Source of the DNA: Nonomuraea fuscirosea
GTDB lineage: Bacteria > Actinomycetota > Actinomycetes > Streptosporangiales > Streptosporangiaceae
DNA length: 64,000 bases
Direction: 5' to 3'
NCBI RefSeq assembly: GCF_003001935.1
Contig: NZ_PVNG01000003.1
Coordinates: 1-64,000 of the forward strand
Below the pieces are notes generated by a model. That model worked only from the letters and a program-made list of their open reading frames with translations. It did not search any database and had not been told where the DNA came from. Positions 44,597-52,285 of the stretch are shown here, piece by piece; within the stretch, counting starts at the first letter, position 1; the number at the start of each line of letters is the position of its first letter. The translations under genes were made by a program, and so were the position numbers.

Positions 44597-45718
44597 ATGA
44601 CTCAGCAGGTGGAGATCGGCCGGGGGAAGACCGGGCGCCGGGCGTACTCGCTTGACGAGATCGGCCTGGTGCCCTCGCGGCGCACCCGCGACCCGGAGGA
44701 GGTCTCGATCGCCTGGCAGATCGACGCCTACCGGTTCGAGCTGCCCGTGCTCGTCGCTCCCATGGACAGCGTGGTGTCCCCGGCGACCGCCATCGAGATC
44801 GGCCGGCTCGGCGGCCTGGCCCCGCTCGACCTCGAAGGACTCTGGACGCGCTACGAGGACCCGCTGCCGCTGCTGGAGGAGTGCTCCGCCCTCGACCAGG
44901 CGGCGGCGACCAAGCGGTTGCAGGAGATCTACGCGGCGCCGATCCAGGAAGAGCTGATCGGCCGCAGGATCGAGGAGATCCGCGCCTCCGGCGTGACCAC
45001 CGCCGTGCGCCTGTCACCGCAGCGTACGGTCCAATACCACAAGACCGTGATCGACGCCGGCGTCGACCTCTTCGTCATCCGCGGCACGACGGTCTCGGCC
45101 GAGCACGTGTCGGGGCGGGCCGAGCCGCTCAACCTCAAGCAGTTCATCTACGAGCTCGACGTGCCGGTCATCGTCGGCGGCTGCGCCACCTACACCGCCG
45201 CGCTCCACCTCATGCGCACCGGCGCGGCCGGCGTGCTGGTGGGCTTCGGCGGGGGCGCCTCGCACACGACGCGCACCGTGCTGGGCGTGGCGGTGCCGAT
45301 GGCCACGGCGATCTCCGACGTCGCGGCGGCCCGGCGCGACTACATGGACGAGTCCGGCGGCCGCTACGTGCACGTCATCGCCGACGGCGGCATGGGCACC
45401 TCCGGTGACATCGCCAAGGCCATCGCCTGCGGCGCGGACGCCGTCATGGTCGGCTCGCCGCTGGCCCGCGCCGCCGAGGCGCCCGGTCACGGGTTCCACT
45501 GGGGGTCCGAGGCGCACCACCCCGACCTGCCGCGCGGGCGCCGGGTCGGCTTCGGGACGGTGGGGACGCTGGAGCAGATCCTGCACGGGCCCTCCAGCGT
45601 CGCGGACGGGTCGATGAACCTCATGGGCGCGCTCAAGCGGACCATGGCGTCCACCGGCTACTCCGACATCAAGGAGTTCCAGCGGGTCGAGGTCGTGGTC
45701 GCACCCATCCAGCGCTGA
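44597..45718 (+). CDS. GuaB3 family IMP dehydrogenase-related protein
   Basis: 373 residues of the same TIM-barrel fold without CBS domains: KTGRRAYSLDEIGLVPSRRT, VLVAPMDSVVSPATAIEIGR, GVLVGFGGGASHTTRTVLGV, YVHVIADGGMGTSGDIAKAI. The region that holds the catalytic Cys in GuaB reads GGASHTTR here, so the usual IMPDH chemistry is doubtful; the family (GuaB3) is partnered with guaB throughout actinobacteria and its activity is not settled. Confidence 0.93.
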   Translation: MTQQVEIGRGKTGRRAYSLDEIGLVPSRRTRDPEEVSIAWQIDAYRFELPVLVAPMDSVVSPATAIEIGRLGGLAPLDLEGLWTRYEDPLPLLEECSALDQAAATKRLQEIYAAPIQEELIGRRIEEIRASGVTTAVRLSPQRTVQYHKTVIDAGVDLFVIRGTTVSAEHVSGRAEPLNLKQFIYELDVPVIVGGCATYTAALHLMRTGAAGVLVGFGGGASHTTRTVLGVAVPMATAISDVAAARRDYMDESGGRYVHVIADGGMGTSGDIAKAIACGADAVMVGSPLARAAEAPGHGFHWGSEAHHPDLPRGRRVGFGTVGTLEQILHGPSSVADGSMNLMGALKRTMASTGYSDIKEFQRVEVVVAPIQR

Positions 45719-45857
45719 CTCCGGCCGATCTTCCGGGCGGGCCCCCAGCGGGTCCTCCCGGTCGGAACCCGCCCCGGCGGGTCCTCCCAGCCGATCTTCG
45801 GGCCGCTCCTCCTGGTGAGGGGTGGCCCGTATTCGTGTGTTGAGTAGGGTTCCTGCC
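45719..45857. other. Repeat-containing gap after guaB3
   Basis: GCGGGTCCTCCC occurs at 45748-45759 and 45777-45788, and CCGATCTTC at 45725-45733 and 45791-45799. The segment 45748-45772 can fold into a hairpin with one mismatch in its 8-bp stem and may terminate guaB3 transcription. Confidence 0.45.
45845..45850 (+). promoter_or_regulatory. Candidate leaderless -10 element of the L7/L12-like gene
   Basis: TAGGGT, then TCCTGCC, then the ATG at 45858. No ribosome binding site. Confidence 0.5.
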
Positions 45858-46112
45858 ATGGAATCCCTTGAAGAGAGGCTCGCCCGGCTGGAGCAGCAGG
45901 TCGCGTACCTTCAGCGTCATGTCGGCATCGACCCCGACACCGGCGAGGCCCCGGGCGGCGGCCCTGAGCTGCCGCCGCGGTTCTACCAGGAGTTGCGTGA
46001 CGGCAAGCTGATCAGGGCCATCAAGACCTACCGCGAGTCGACCGGCGCCTCGCTGGTCGTCGCCAAGAACGCCGTGGAGTCCATGGCGCGCCGGCTCAAG
46101 GCCGGCGGCTAG
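45858..46112 (+). CDS. Small protein with ribosomal L7/L12 C-terminal-like domain
   Basis: 84 residues. A short coiled-coil N-terminus (MESLEERLARLEQQVAYLQR) is followed by a Pro/Gly linker and a 35-residue segment, DGKLIRAIKTYRESTGASLV and AKNAVESMARRL, that matches the helix-turn-helix part of the L7/L12 C-terminal domain. Not the ribosomal stalk protein itself. Role unknown; such small proteins are frequent in actinobacteria. The ATG at 45858 fits the leaderless spacing; an upstream in-frame start at 45822 adds an unsupported MARIRVLSRVPA. Confidence 0.8.
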   Translation: MESLEERLARLEQQVAYLQRHVGIDPDTGEAPGGGPELPPRFYQELRDGKLIRAIKTYRESTGASLVVAKNAVESMARRLKAGG

Positions 46113-46117
46113 GGGCC

Positions 46118-46699
46118 TCACCCGGCCGTCTCGGGGCGGCGGTAGGTCATCAGGACGGTGCCGTTGCCGAACGTACGGGTGCCGGTCAGGGTGAACGTGG
46201 CCGGGGCGAATCCGCCGTGGAAGGCCGGGATGCCCGCCCCCGCCACGACCGGGTAGCACTTGACGATCAGCTCGTCGATCTCGGGCAGGAGCTGGGCGGC
46301 CAGGTTGCCGCCGCCGCACAGGTAGATGTTCAGGCCGTCCTCCTGCTTGAGCCGGCGGACGAGACCGAGCGGGTCGCCGGGGACGAGCTTCACGGCCGGG
46401 TCGTCGATGCTCTTGATGGTGCTGGAGACGACGTACTGGCGCAGGTGCGCGTACGGGCTGGTGACGCCGGCGGCCAGTCCTGGCTCGTAGGAGCCGCGGC
46501 CCATGACGACCGTGTCGAAGGTCTTGTTCGGGACGTCGAGGCCGACGTGGGCGCGGATGTGGGTGGGGATGGTCTCGGGGTATTCGCTGTTGAGGTAGGC
46601 CGCCATGTCGTCGGCCACGGGGTAGAAGTCGTACTCGCCGTTCGGTCCGGCGATGTAGCCGTCGATCGAGGTGGCGATGTAGTAGACGAGCTTTCGCAT
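46118..46699 (-). CDS. Dihydrofolate reductase / RibD C-terminal family protein
   Basis: 193 residues: MRKLVYYIATSIDGYIAGPN, TVVMGRGSYEPGL, INIYLCGGGNLAAQLL-type segment (here NIYLCGGGNLAAQL), ELIVKCYPVVAGAGIPAF. This is the pyrimidine-reductase/DHFR fold common in uncharacterised actinobacterial reductases. The ATG at 46699 is chosen because GGAG lies 8 nt upstream. Divergent from a TetR gene with an operator between them, so probably its target. Confidence 0.86.
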   Translation of the reverse strand: MRKLVYYIATSIDGYIAGPNGEYDFYPVADDMAAYLNSEYPETIPTHIRAHVGLDVPNKTFDTVVMGRGSYEPGLAAGVTSPYAHLRQYVVSSTIKSIDDPAVKLVPGDPLGLVRRLKQEDGLNIYLCGGGNLAAQLLPEIDELIVKCYPVVAGAGIPAFHGGFAPATFTLTGTRTFGNGTVLMTYRRPETAG

Positions 46700-46710
46700 A
46701 CGAATGAACT

Positions 46711-46760
46711 CCATCTGAAGTACTATGGCTGAAGTGGTTTGACCGTAGTACTACAGATGG
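46711..46760. promoter_or_regulatory. Operator between the RibD-like gene and tetR
   Basis: CCATCTGAAGTACTA (46711-46725) and TAGTACTACAGATGG (46746-46760) form an inverted repeat matching at 14 of 15 positions with a 20-bp spacer; the inner parts contain the palindromes AGTACT and TAGTACTA. It covers both divergent promoter regions, the classic place for a TetR-family operator. Confidence 0.75.
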
Positions 46761-46772
46761 AGTGGTGTCAAG

Positions 46773-47345
46773 GTGGTCAGGCAGAATGTGGCCCGGCGGG
46801 CGGCGCTGATCGACGCCGCGATCGAGGTGCTGGCCAGGGAGGGCGCCCGCGGGCTGACGTTCAGGGCGGTGGACGCGCAGGCGGAGGTGCCCACCGGCAC
46901 CGCCTCCAACTACTTCGCCAGCCGCGACGACCTGCTCACCCAGGCGGGCGGCCGGATCTACGAGCGGCTGCAGCCCGACCCGGCGACGGTGGCCGACAGT
47001 CTCAGCGGGCCGCGCGACCGCGACCGGGTCGCCGTGCTGATCCAGGAGGTGGTGGATCGCGTCTCGTCGTTCAGGTCCGGCTACCTGGCCCTGCTGGAGC
47101 TGCGGCTGGAGGCCACCAGGCGGCCCGAGCTGCGCGCCGTGCTGACCGGGCACATCCGGGCCGACGTCGACGCCAACGTCCGCCACCACCTCGACTCGGG
47201 GCTGCCGGGCGACGCCGACACCGTGGTGCTGCTCTACCTGGCGATGAACTGGCTGGTGCTCGAACGGCTCACGCTGCCCGACGTGTTCGGCGAGGAGGAG
47301 ATCGGCAGGCTCGTGACCAGCGCCGTCGAACGGCTGGTGCCCTAG
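46773..47345 (+). CDS. TetR family transcriptional regulator
   Basis: 190 residues from GTG. The N-terminal HTH is RRAALIDAAIEVLAREGARG, LTFRAVDAQAEVPTGTASNY and FASRDDLLTQAG. The C-terminal ligand-binding part is all helical. Likely represses itself and the divergent reductase gene through the 46711-46760 operator. Its stop codon lies in the first of three tandem 39-bp repeats. Confidence 0.92.
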   Translation: MVRQNVARRAALIDAAIEVLAREGARGLTFRAVDAQAEVPTGTASNYFASRDDLLTQAGGRIYERLQPDPATVADSLSGPRDRDRVAVLIQEVVDRVSSFRSGYLALLELRLEATRRPELRAVLTGHIRADVDANVRHHLDSGLPGDADTVVLLYLAMNWLVLERLTLPDVFGEEEIGRLVTSAVERLVP

Positions 47346-47453
47346 CGTGCGGCCATGGCGGATCCTCGACGGCCGGTGTCCTGGCGTGCGGCCTTGGCCG
47401 ATCTTCGACGGCCGGTGTCCTAGCATGCGGCCATGGCCGATCTTCAGCACACG
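47337..47453 (+). repeat. Three tandem 39-bp repeats carrying a start signal
   Basis: Copies at 47337-47375, 47376-47414 and 47415-47453. The third contains TAGCATGCGGCC and the ATG of the APH-like gene; the first contains TAGCGTGCGGCC and its own ATG (47355). Thus a leaderless-type promoter plus start codon has been multiplied. The upstream ATG opens a 22-codon frame, MADPRRPVSWRAALADLRRP.., ending at TAG 47421-47423, 9 bp before the real start. Confidence 0.85.
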
Positions 47454-48209
47454 CACGAGCTGGTCTACGACGGCGACCGCGTCAGCAAGCGCTACGTGGA
47501 CGGCAAGCCCGGCGCCGCCGAGCGTGAGTGGCGGGCGCTGACGCTGCTGGCCGAGCATGCTCCCGGCCTGGCGCCCGAGCCGATCGCGTACGAGGACGGC
47601 GTCGTGATCATGTCGAGGATCGGCGGCGCGTCGCTGCGCGGGCTGCCGGCCAGGGACGTGCACGTCGCGGCCATGGCCGCGACCCTCGCCGAGCTGCACG
47701 CCGCGGTGCCCGAGCGGGTCCTGCGCGACGTGCCCGTACGTCCCTGGCAGCGGGAGGCGCTGGTCGACTGGGTCCTGCGGCGGTGCGCGGCGTGGCAGCC
47801 GCGGGAACCGCCGGCCGACCGGGCCGTCAAGGAGGGGCTGCGGTGGCTGGAGAGCTGGTCGCCGGGAGAGTCGGGGGTCAGGCCCGCGTTCGGGGCGGGT
47901 GACGGCAACCTGGCGAACTTCCTGTGGGACGGCGTCCGGGTGCGGGTCGTCGACTTCGAGGACTCCGGGCGCAGCGACGTGGCGTGGGAGCTGGCCGAAC
48001 TGGCCGAGCATGTGTCGATGTGGGTGGACGGGGAGGTGGAGATCGCGCGCAGGTTCGAGCTGAGCCCGCAGGAGGAGCGGCGGCTGCGGGAGTGCCGCAG
48101 GGTGCACGCGCTCACCTGGCTCTTCCTGCTCTCCCACGAGAGCCCGCGCAACCCGCCGGGGACTTTCGAGCGGCAGGTCGAACGGGCACTCGCGATTCTG
48201 GAGGCGTGA
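47433..48209 (+). CDS. Aminoglycoside phosphotransferase (APH) family kinase-like protein
   Basis: 258 residues. The C-terminal kinase part has FGAGDGNLANFLWDG (equivalent of the HGDxxxxN catalytic loop, with Ala-Gly replacing His) and VRVVDFEDSGRSDVAWELAE (metal-binding DFE). The N-terminal lobe has VSKRYVDGKPGAAEREWRAL and a VIMSRIGG hinge. Substrate unknown; such proteins phosphorylate many small molecules and need not confer resistance. The start lies in the third copy of a 39-bp repeat, 6 nt after TAGCAT. Confidence 0.85.
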   Translation: MADLQHTHELVYDGDRVSKRYVDGKPGAAEREWRALTLLAEHAPGLAPEPIAYEDGVVIMSRIGGASLRGLPARDVHVAAMAATLAELHAAVPERVLRDVPVRPWQREALVDWVLRRCAAWQPREPPADRAVKEGLRWLESWSPGESGVRPAFGAGDGNLANFLWDGVRVRVVDFEDSGRSDVAWELAELAEHVSMWVDGEVEIARRFELSPQEERRLRECRRVHALTWLFLLSHESPRNPPGTFERQVERALAILEA

Positions 48210-48298
48210 CGCCGGCGCGCGGGCTCCGGCCCTGCCACCGAGCCGGCCGGTGAAGGGCGGCCGGTGGAGGGCGCGGCGGTCCTGGGCGGAGCGGCCGG

Positions 48299-49123
48299 TC
48301 AGCCCGTCAGGACGCCCAGGAGGTGGGTGACCTCGCGGGCCACCGCGTCCCGGCCTGCCTTGAGGTATTTGCGGGAGTCGACGACTCGTTCGTCGTGTGC
48401 CAGGTAGTCGCGTACGGCCCCGGTGAACGCCTTGTTCAGGTGGGTCGCGATGTTGATCTTCTTCATGCCCTGCCGTACGGCCTCGCGCAGCACGTCGTCC
48501 GGCACCCCCGAGGAGCCGTGCAGCACCAGCGGCACCGGCACGGCCGCCCGCAGCTCGGCGATGAGCTCCAGGTCCAGCACCGCGTCCTTGGTGGTCATCG
48601 CGTGGGAGGTGCCGACCGCCACGGCCAGCGCGTCCACGCCGGTCCTGGCCACGTAGTCGACCGCCTCGTGCGGCTTGGTCCTGGCACCCGGGGCGTGCAC
48701 GCCGTCCTTGCCTCCGACCTCTCCCAGCTCGGCCTCCACCCAGACGCCGCGCTCGTGGCACCAGGCCGCGACCTCGGCCGTGGCGGTCACGTTCGCCTCG
48801 TCGGGCAGGGCCGAGGCGTCGTACATGACCGAGCCCAGGCCCAGCCCGACCGCCTCCTCGACGAGCGCGCGGTCGGTGGCGTGGTCGAGGTGCACGGCCA
48901 CCGGGACGTCGGCGCGCCTGGCCACGGCGAGGCAGGCGAGCGCGATCGGCTCCAGGGCGCCGTGGTAGCGCACGCAGTTCTCGCTGATCTGGAGCACGAC
49001 CGGCAGCGCGAGGGCCTCGGCGCCGGTGACGATCGCGGTGGCGTGCTCCAGCTGGATCACGTTGAACGCGCCCACCCCAGCGGGTGACTGGCTGACGATG
49101 TCGCCGATGCTGGCGAGGGGCAT
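48299..49123 (-). CDS. Class II fructose/tagatose-bisphosphate aldolase
   Basis: 274 residues. Zinc aldolase of the KbaY/GatY/Fba type: GVGAFNVIQLEHATAIVTGA, VAVHLDHATD (zinc His), YDASALPDEANVTATAEVAA, EAELGEVGGKDG, VDALAVAVGTSHAM, LVLHGSSGVPDDVLREAVRQ and GMKKINIATHLN. The ATG at 49123 follows AAGGAG; a longer frame upstream runs into pfkB. Last gene of a minus-strand amino-sugar operon, so tagatose-1,6-bisphosphate is a plausible substrate. Confidence 0.9.
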   Translation of the reverse strand: MPLASIGDIVSQSPAGVGAFNVIQLEHATAIVTGAEALALPVVLQISENCVRYHGALEPIALACLAVARRADVPVAVHLDHATDRALVEEAVGLGLGSVMYDASALPDEANVTATAEVAAWCHERGVWVEAELGEVGGKDGVHAPGARTKPHEAVDYVARTGVDALAVAVGTSHAMTTKDAVLDLELIAELRAAVPVPLVLHGSSGVPDDVLREAVRQGMKKINIATHLNKAFTGAVRDYLAHDERVVDSRKYLKAGRDAVAREVTHLLGVLTG

Positions 49124-49133
49124 GGAGTGCTCC

Positions 49134-50153
49134 TTACGTGATGATGATCTGAGGGTGGATGTCGGCGTACACGTCGGGGTCGAAGTCTCCGGCCACGGGC
49201 GTGGCCACGGCCGCCGCGCCGAGCGCGGCGGCGCGCCTGAGCCGGGCCGGCCAGGGCTCGGCCTCGACCAGGCCCAGCGCCAGCCCCGCCACCAGCGAGT
49301 CGCCCGCTCCCGTCGGGTTGCCGCGCACGGTGTACGGCATCCGTGCCCTGAACGTACCCTCACCGGTCACGGCCAGCAGTCCCTCCGCGCCCATGGACAC
49401 GACCACGGCCTGCGCGCCCTGCCCGCGCAGGGCCTGCGCGCCCTCGGCAGGACTGCCGCCGGGCACCGCCCTGGCCAGTTCCTCCGCGTTGGGCTTGACG
49501 ATGGCGGGCCGGCCCTTCGGGGCGTGACGCAGGGGGTCGCCGTCGGCGTCCACGATGGCGGGCACGCCCTTACCGGCCGCGACCGCCGCCAGCGCCGCGT
49601 AGGTGTCGGCCGGGACGCCGCGCGGCAGGCTGCCCGAGAGGACGACCGCGTCCGCGGCGTCGAGCAGCGACTCGAAGTGCCGCAGGAAACCGGCCAGCTC
49701 GTCGGCCGTCACCTCGGGCCCGGGCTCGTTGAACAGCGCCGTCCGCGCCTCACCGGCAGCTCCGTCGGATCCGGGCTCGCCGGCGGATCCGGGCTCGCCG
49801 GTCGGCGCCGGCCGGGGATCGCCGGAAGCGGTGGGTTCGGCGGGCGGAGTCGTTCCCGAGACGGGGAGGTCGGAGACGGTCAGGGTGGTGCGGGAGTCGC
49901 CGGCGATGGGGTGGAGTGCGGCGGGCAGGCCGGCCGCGCGCAGGTCGGCCTCGACGGCCCGCCCTGTGGGGCCGCCCGCCAGGCCCGTGACCAGCACGTC
50001 GTGGCCGAGCGCCGCCAGCACCCTGGCCACGTTGACCCCCTTGCCGCCCGCCCGCCGGTGCACGGCGCTGACCCGGTTGACCCCGTCCCAGTCGACGCCG
50101 GGCACCTGGTAGGTCACGTCGAGCGCGAGGTTGAGCGTCACCGTGAGAATCAT
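49134..50153 (-). CDS. PfkB-type sugar-phosphate kinase (1-phosphofructokinase / tagatose-6-phosphate kinase like)
   Basis: 339 residues. N-terminal signature AGGKGVNVARVLAALG and C-terminal GNPTGAGDSLVAGLALG with the catalytic Asp. About residues 97-137 (GTTPPAEPTASGDPRPAPTG, EPGSAGEPGSDGAAGEA) are a low-complexity insertion within the sugar-binding lid region, not seen in typical family members. The stop lies 10 bp before the aldolase start; the ATG overlaps the nagA stop by one base. Probably makes the bisphosphate for the aldolase. Confidence 0.9.
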   Translation of the reverse strand: MILTVTLNLALDVTYQVPGVDWDGVNRVSAVHRRAGGKGVNVARVLAALGHDVLVTGLAGGPTGRAVEADLRAAGLPAALHPIAGDSRTTLTVSDLPVSGTTPPAEPTASGDPRPAPTGEPGSAGEPGSDGAAGEARTALFNEPGPEVTADELAGFLRHFESLLDAADAVVLSGSLPRGVPADTYAALAAVAAGKGVPAIVDADGDPLRHAPKGRPAIVKPNAEELARAVPGGSPAEGAQALRGQGAQAVVVSMGAEGLLAVTGEGTFRARMPYTVRGNPTGAGDSLVAGLALGLVEAEPWPARLRRAAALGAAAVATPVAGDFDPDVYADIHPQIIIT

Positions 50154-51286
50154 CAGGGCTCCGTGATCCAGACGCCGTCCTTCATGACGCCGTCCACCTC
50201 CAGGGAATCCGACAGCACCACCAGGTCGGCCGCCTTGCCGACGGCGATCGAGCCGATCCGGCCGGCCAGGCCGAGCACGCGCGCGGGCGTGAGCGAGGCC
50301 ACCTGGACCGCGTCGGGCAGCGACATGCCCACCTCCTGGACGGCGCGCCGGAAGGCGACGTCCATGGTGAGCGTGGAGCCGGCGATCGAGCCGCCCTCGG
50401 CCAGGCGCGCCACGCCGTCACGCACGTGCACTCGCATGGAGCCGAGGGCGTAGTCGCCGTCGCCGAGGCCGGTGGCCGACATCGCGTCCGTGATCAGCAC
50501 GGTCCTGCCGGGCCCGGCCACCTCGTACGCCAGCCGCAGCATCGCCGCGTGCACGTGCACCCCGTCGTTGACCAGCTCGACCGTCACCCGCTCGTCGTCG
50601 AGCAGCGCCGCCACGGGCCCGGGGGCGCGGTGGCCGAGCGGCGGCATCGCGTTGTAGAGGTGGGTGGCCACGCTCGCGCCGGCCTCGATGCCGACGATCG
50701 TCTGCTCGTAGTCGGCGTCGCTGTGGCCGATGGCGGCGATGACGCCCTCGGCCACGGCCATCCTGATCGTGTCGAGCGCGCCGGGCAGCTCGGGCGCGAT
50801 GGTGAGCATGCGGATGTGGCCGCGCCCGGCCTTGATCAGCCCGGCCAGCTCCTGCGGCGACGGCTCACGTAGCAGCGCGGGGTCGTGCGCCCCGCAGCGC
50901 GCCCTGGAGATGTACGGGCCCTCCAGGTGGAGGCCGGCCAGCAACCCCTCCTCGCACAGCTCGGCCAGCGAGGCCGCCGCCCTGGTCAGGCCCTCGATCG
51001 AGTCGGTGACCAGGCTGCCCACGGTGGTGGTGGTGCCGTGGCGGCGGTGCAGCGCCACGGCGTCACGAGCCCTGTCCTGCTCGCCGGTGGGGAAAGAGCC
51101 GCCCGCGCCGCCGTGGTTGTGCAGGTCGACGAAGCCGGGCACGACGTGCCGGCCGCCCACGCTGAGGCCGGCACGCGGGGCGGATCCGTGGCCGACATGC
51201 GTGATGCGGCCGTCTTCTATGGTCAGCCACCCCTCGTGCACTCCCTCGGGGGTCACGATCCTGGCGTCGGCAAGAGTAAGGCTCAT
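50153..51286 (-). CDS. nagA: N-acetylhexosamine-6-phosphate deacetylase
   Basis: 377 residues of the amidohydrolase superfamily: VVPGFVDLHNHGGAGG (metal HxH), TTTVGSLVTDS, LAGLHLEGPYISRARCGAHD, IGHSDADYEQ, VATHLYNAMPPLGHR, ELVNDGVHVH, and ITDAMSATGLGDGDY with the catalytic Asp. The ATG at 51286 overlaps the SIS gene by 4 bp. Deacetylates GlcNAc-6-P or GalNAc-6-P; the neighbouring genes favour the galactosamine branch. Confidence 0.94.
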   Translation of the reverse strand: MSLTLADARIVTPEGVHEGWLTIEDGRITHVGHGSAPRAGLSVGGRHVVPGFVDLHNHGGAGGSFPTGEQDRARDAVALHRRHGTTTTVGSLVTDSIEGLTRAAASLAELCEEGLLAGLHLEGPYISRARCGAHDPALLREPSPQELAGLIKAGRGHIRMLTIAPELPGALDTIRMAVAEGVIAAIGHSDADYEQTIVGIEAGASVATHLYNAMPPLGHRAPGPVAALLDDERVTVELVNDGVHVHAAMLRLAYEVAGPGRTVLITDAMSATGLGDGDYALGSMRVHVRDGVARLAEGGSIAGSTLTMDVAFRRAVQEVGMSLPDAVQVASLTPARVLGLAGRIGSIAVGKAADLVVLSDSLEVDGVMKDGVWITEP

Positions 51287-52155
51287 GGAGAAAGGATCAC
51301 AGATCGCGTGAGGTGCATGGGCTCGTCGGGGTCGAGCCCGCGGGCGAAGGCCCGCGCCACGGCCACCCGCTGGGCGCGGATCAGCTCGGCCATCGGGTCG
51401 AGCGCGCTCTCCACGAATGTCGCGCCGGTCGCCTCGACCTGCTCCCGCAGCCCGTCGGGGGCGGCGCCGAGCATCCACGTCACGCGGCCGGGCGCGGCGA
51501 TGCTGATCGGGCCGTGCCGGTATTCCATCGCCGGGTACGCCTCCGTCCACGAGCGGGACGCCTCGCGCATCTTGAGCGCCGCCTCCTGGGCCAGCCCCAC
51601 CGACCAGCCGGTGCCGAGGAAGCTGAACTGCTCGGCCTCGACCAGCCCGGCGGGCAGCGGCGCGGCCACGGCCTCCTCGGCGTCGGCCACGGCCTGCGTG
51701 AGGTCCTCGCCCAGGGCGGCGCGGAGCATGGCGAGCTGCGTGGTGGCGAACCTGGTCTGCACGACCGAGCGCTCGTCGGCGTAGTCGAGCACGACGACCT
51801 CGTCGGCGGCCGACATGATCGGCGTGCCTGGGTCGGCCGTGATGGCCGTGGACCTGGTGGAGGTCTTCGCCAGCAGGTCGAGGACCTCGGTCGTGGTGCC
51901 CGAGCGCGACAGCGCCAGCACGCGGTCGTAGCCGCGGCCCTCGGGGAACTCGGAGGCGGCGAAGGCGTCGGTCTCGCCGTGCCCGGCCCGCTCGCGCAGC
52001 ACCGCGTACGCCATCGCGACGAACCACGACGTGCCGCAGCCGACGACGGCGACCCGCTCACCCCGTCGCGGGAGCGCGCCGGCGGGGACGTCGGCGACGG
52101 CGCGGCGCCAGCACGACGGCTGGGACGCGATCTCGGCCTCGGTGTGGCTGGTCAC
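51283..52155 (-). CDS. SIS domain sugar isomerase/deaminase (AgaS-like)
   Basis: 290 residues with two SIS domains: RVAVVGCGTSWFVAMAYAVL, VLALSRSGTTTEVLDLLAKT, FLGTGWSVGLAQEAALKMRE, AYPAMEYRHGP. It lacks the glutaminase domain of GlmS, so it is an isomerase/deaminase of the AgaS/FrlB kind. GTG start with GGAGG 6 nt upstream. First gene of the SIS-nagA-pfkB-aldolase operon, divergent from a DeoR regulator. Confidence 0.9.
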   Translation of the reverse strand: MTSHTEAEIASQPSCWRRAVADVPAGALPRRGERVAVVGCGTSWFVAMAYAVLRERAGHGETDAFAASEFPEGRGYDRVLALSRSGTTTEVLDLLAKTSTRSTAITADPGTPIMSAADEVVVLDYADERSVVQTRFATTQLAMLRAALGEDLTQAVADAEEAVAAPLPAGLVEAEQFSFLGTGWSVGLAQEAALKMREASRSWTEAYPAMEYRHGPISIAAPGRVTWMLGAAPDGLREQVEATGATFVESALDPMAELIRAQRVAVARAFARGLDPDEPMHLTRSVILSP

Positions 52156-52181
52156 CGATTACCTCCGGAAAATTGATTGTT

Positions 52182-52209
52182 TCTGCTCTTTTTATATCAG
52201 CAGAGAGCA
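52182..52209. promoter_or_regulatory. Operator region between the amino-sugar operon and deoR
   Basis: An AT-rich stretch with overlapping inverted half-sites: TCTGCT (52182-52187) and AGCAGA (52199-52204), and TGCTCT (52184-52189) and AGAGCA (52204-52209), around TTTTTATATC. The gap (52156-52285) separates divergent genes, and the AT-rich repeats suit a DeoR-family regulator. Confidence 0.6.
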
Positions 52210-52285
52210 AGAATGAACACTGATAGCCCTGGCGTCCCAGCCTGTGCCACGCTTGCTCCTGTCCTCGTCCCTCAGGGAGGCCCAC

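Noticed and set aside
45669-48761. A 1030-codon minus-strand open frame across guaB3, tetR, APH and aldolase regions
   Set aside because: Covers genes of known family on both strands; composition is that of an antisense frame.
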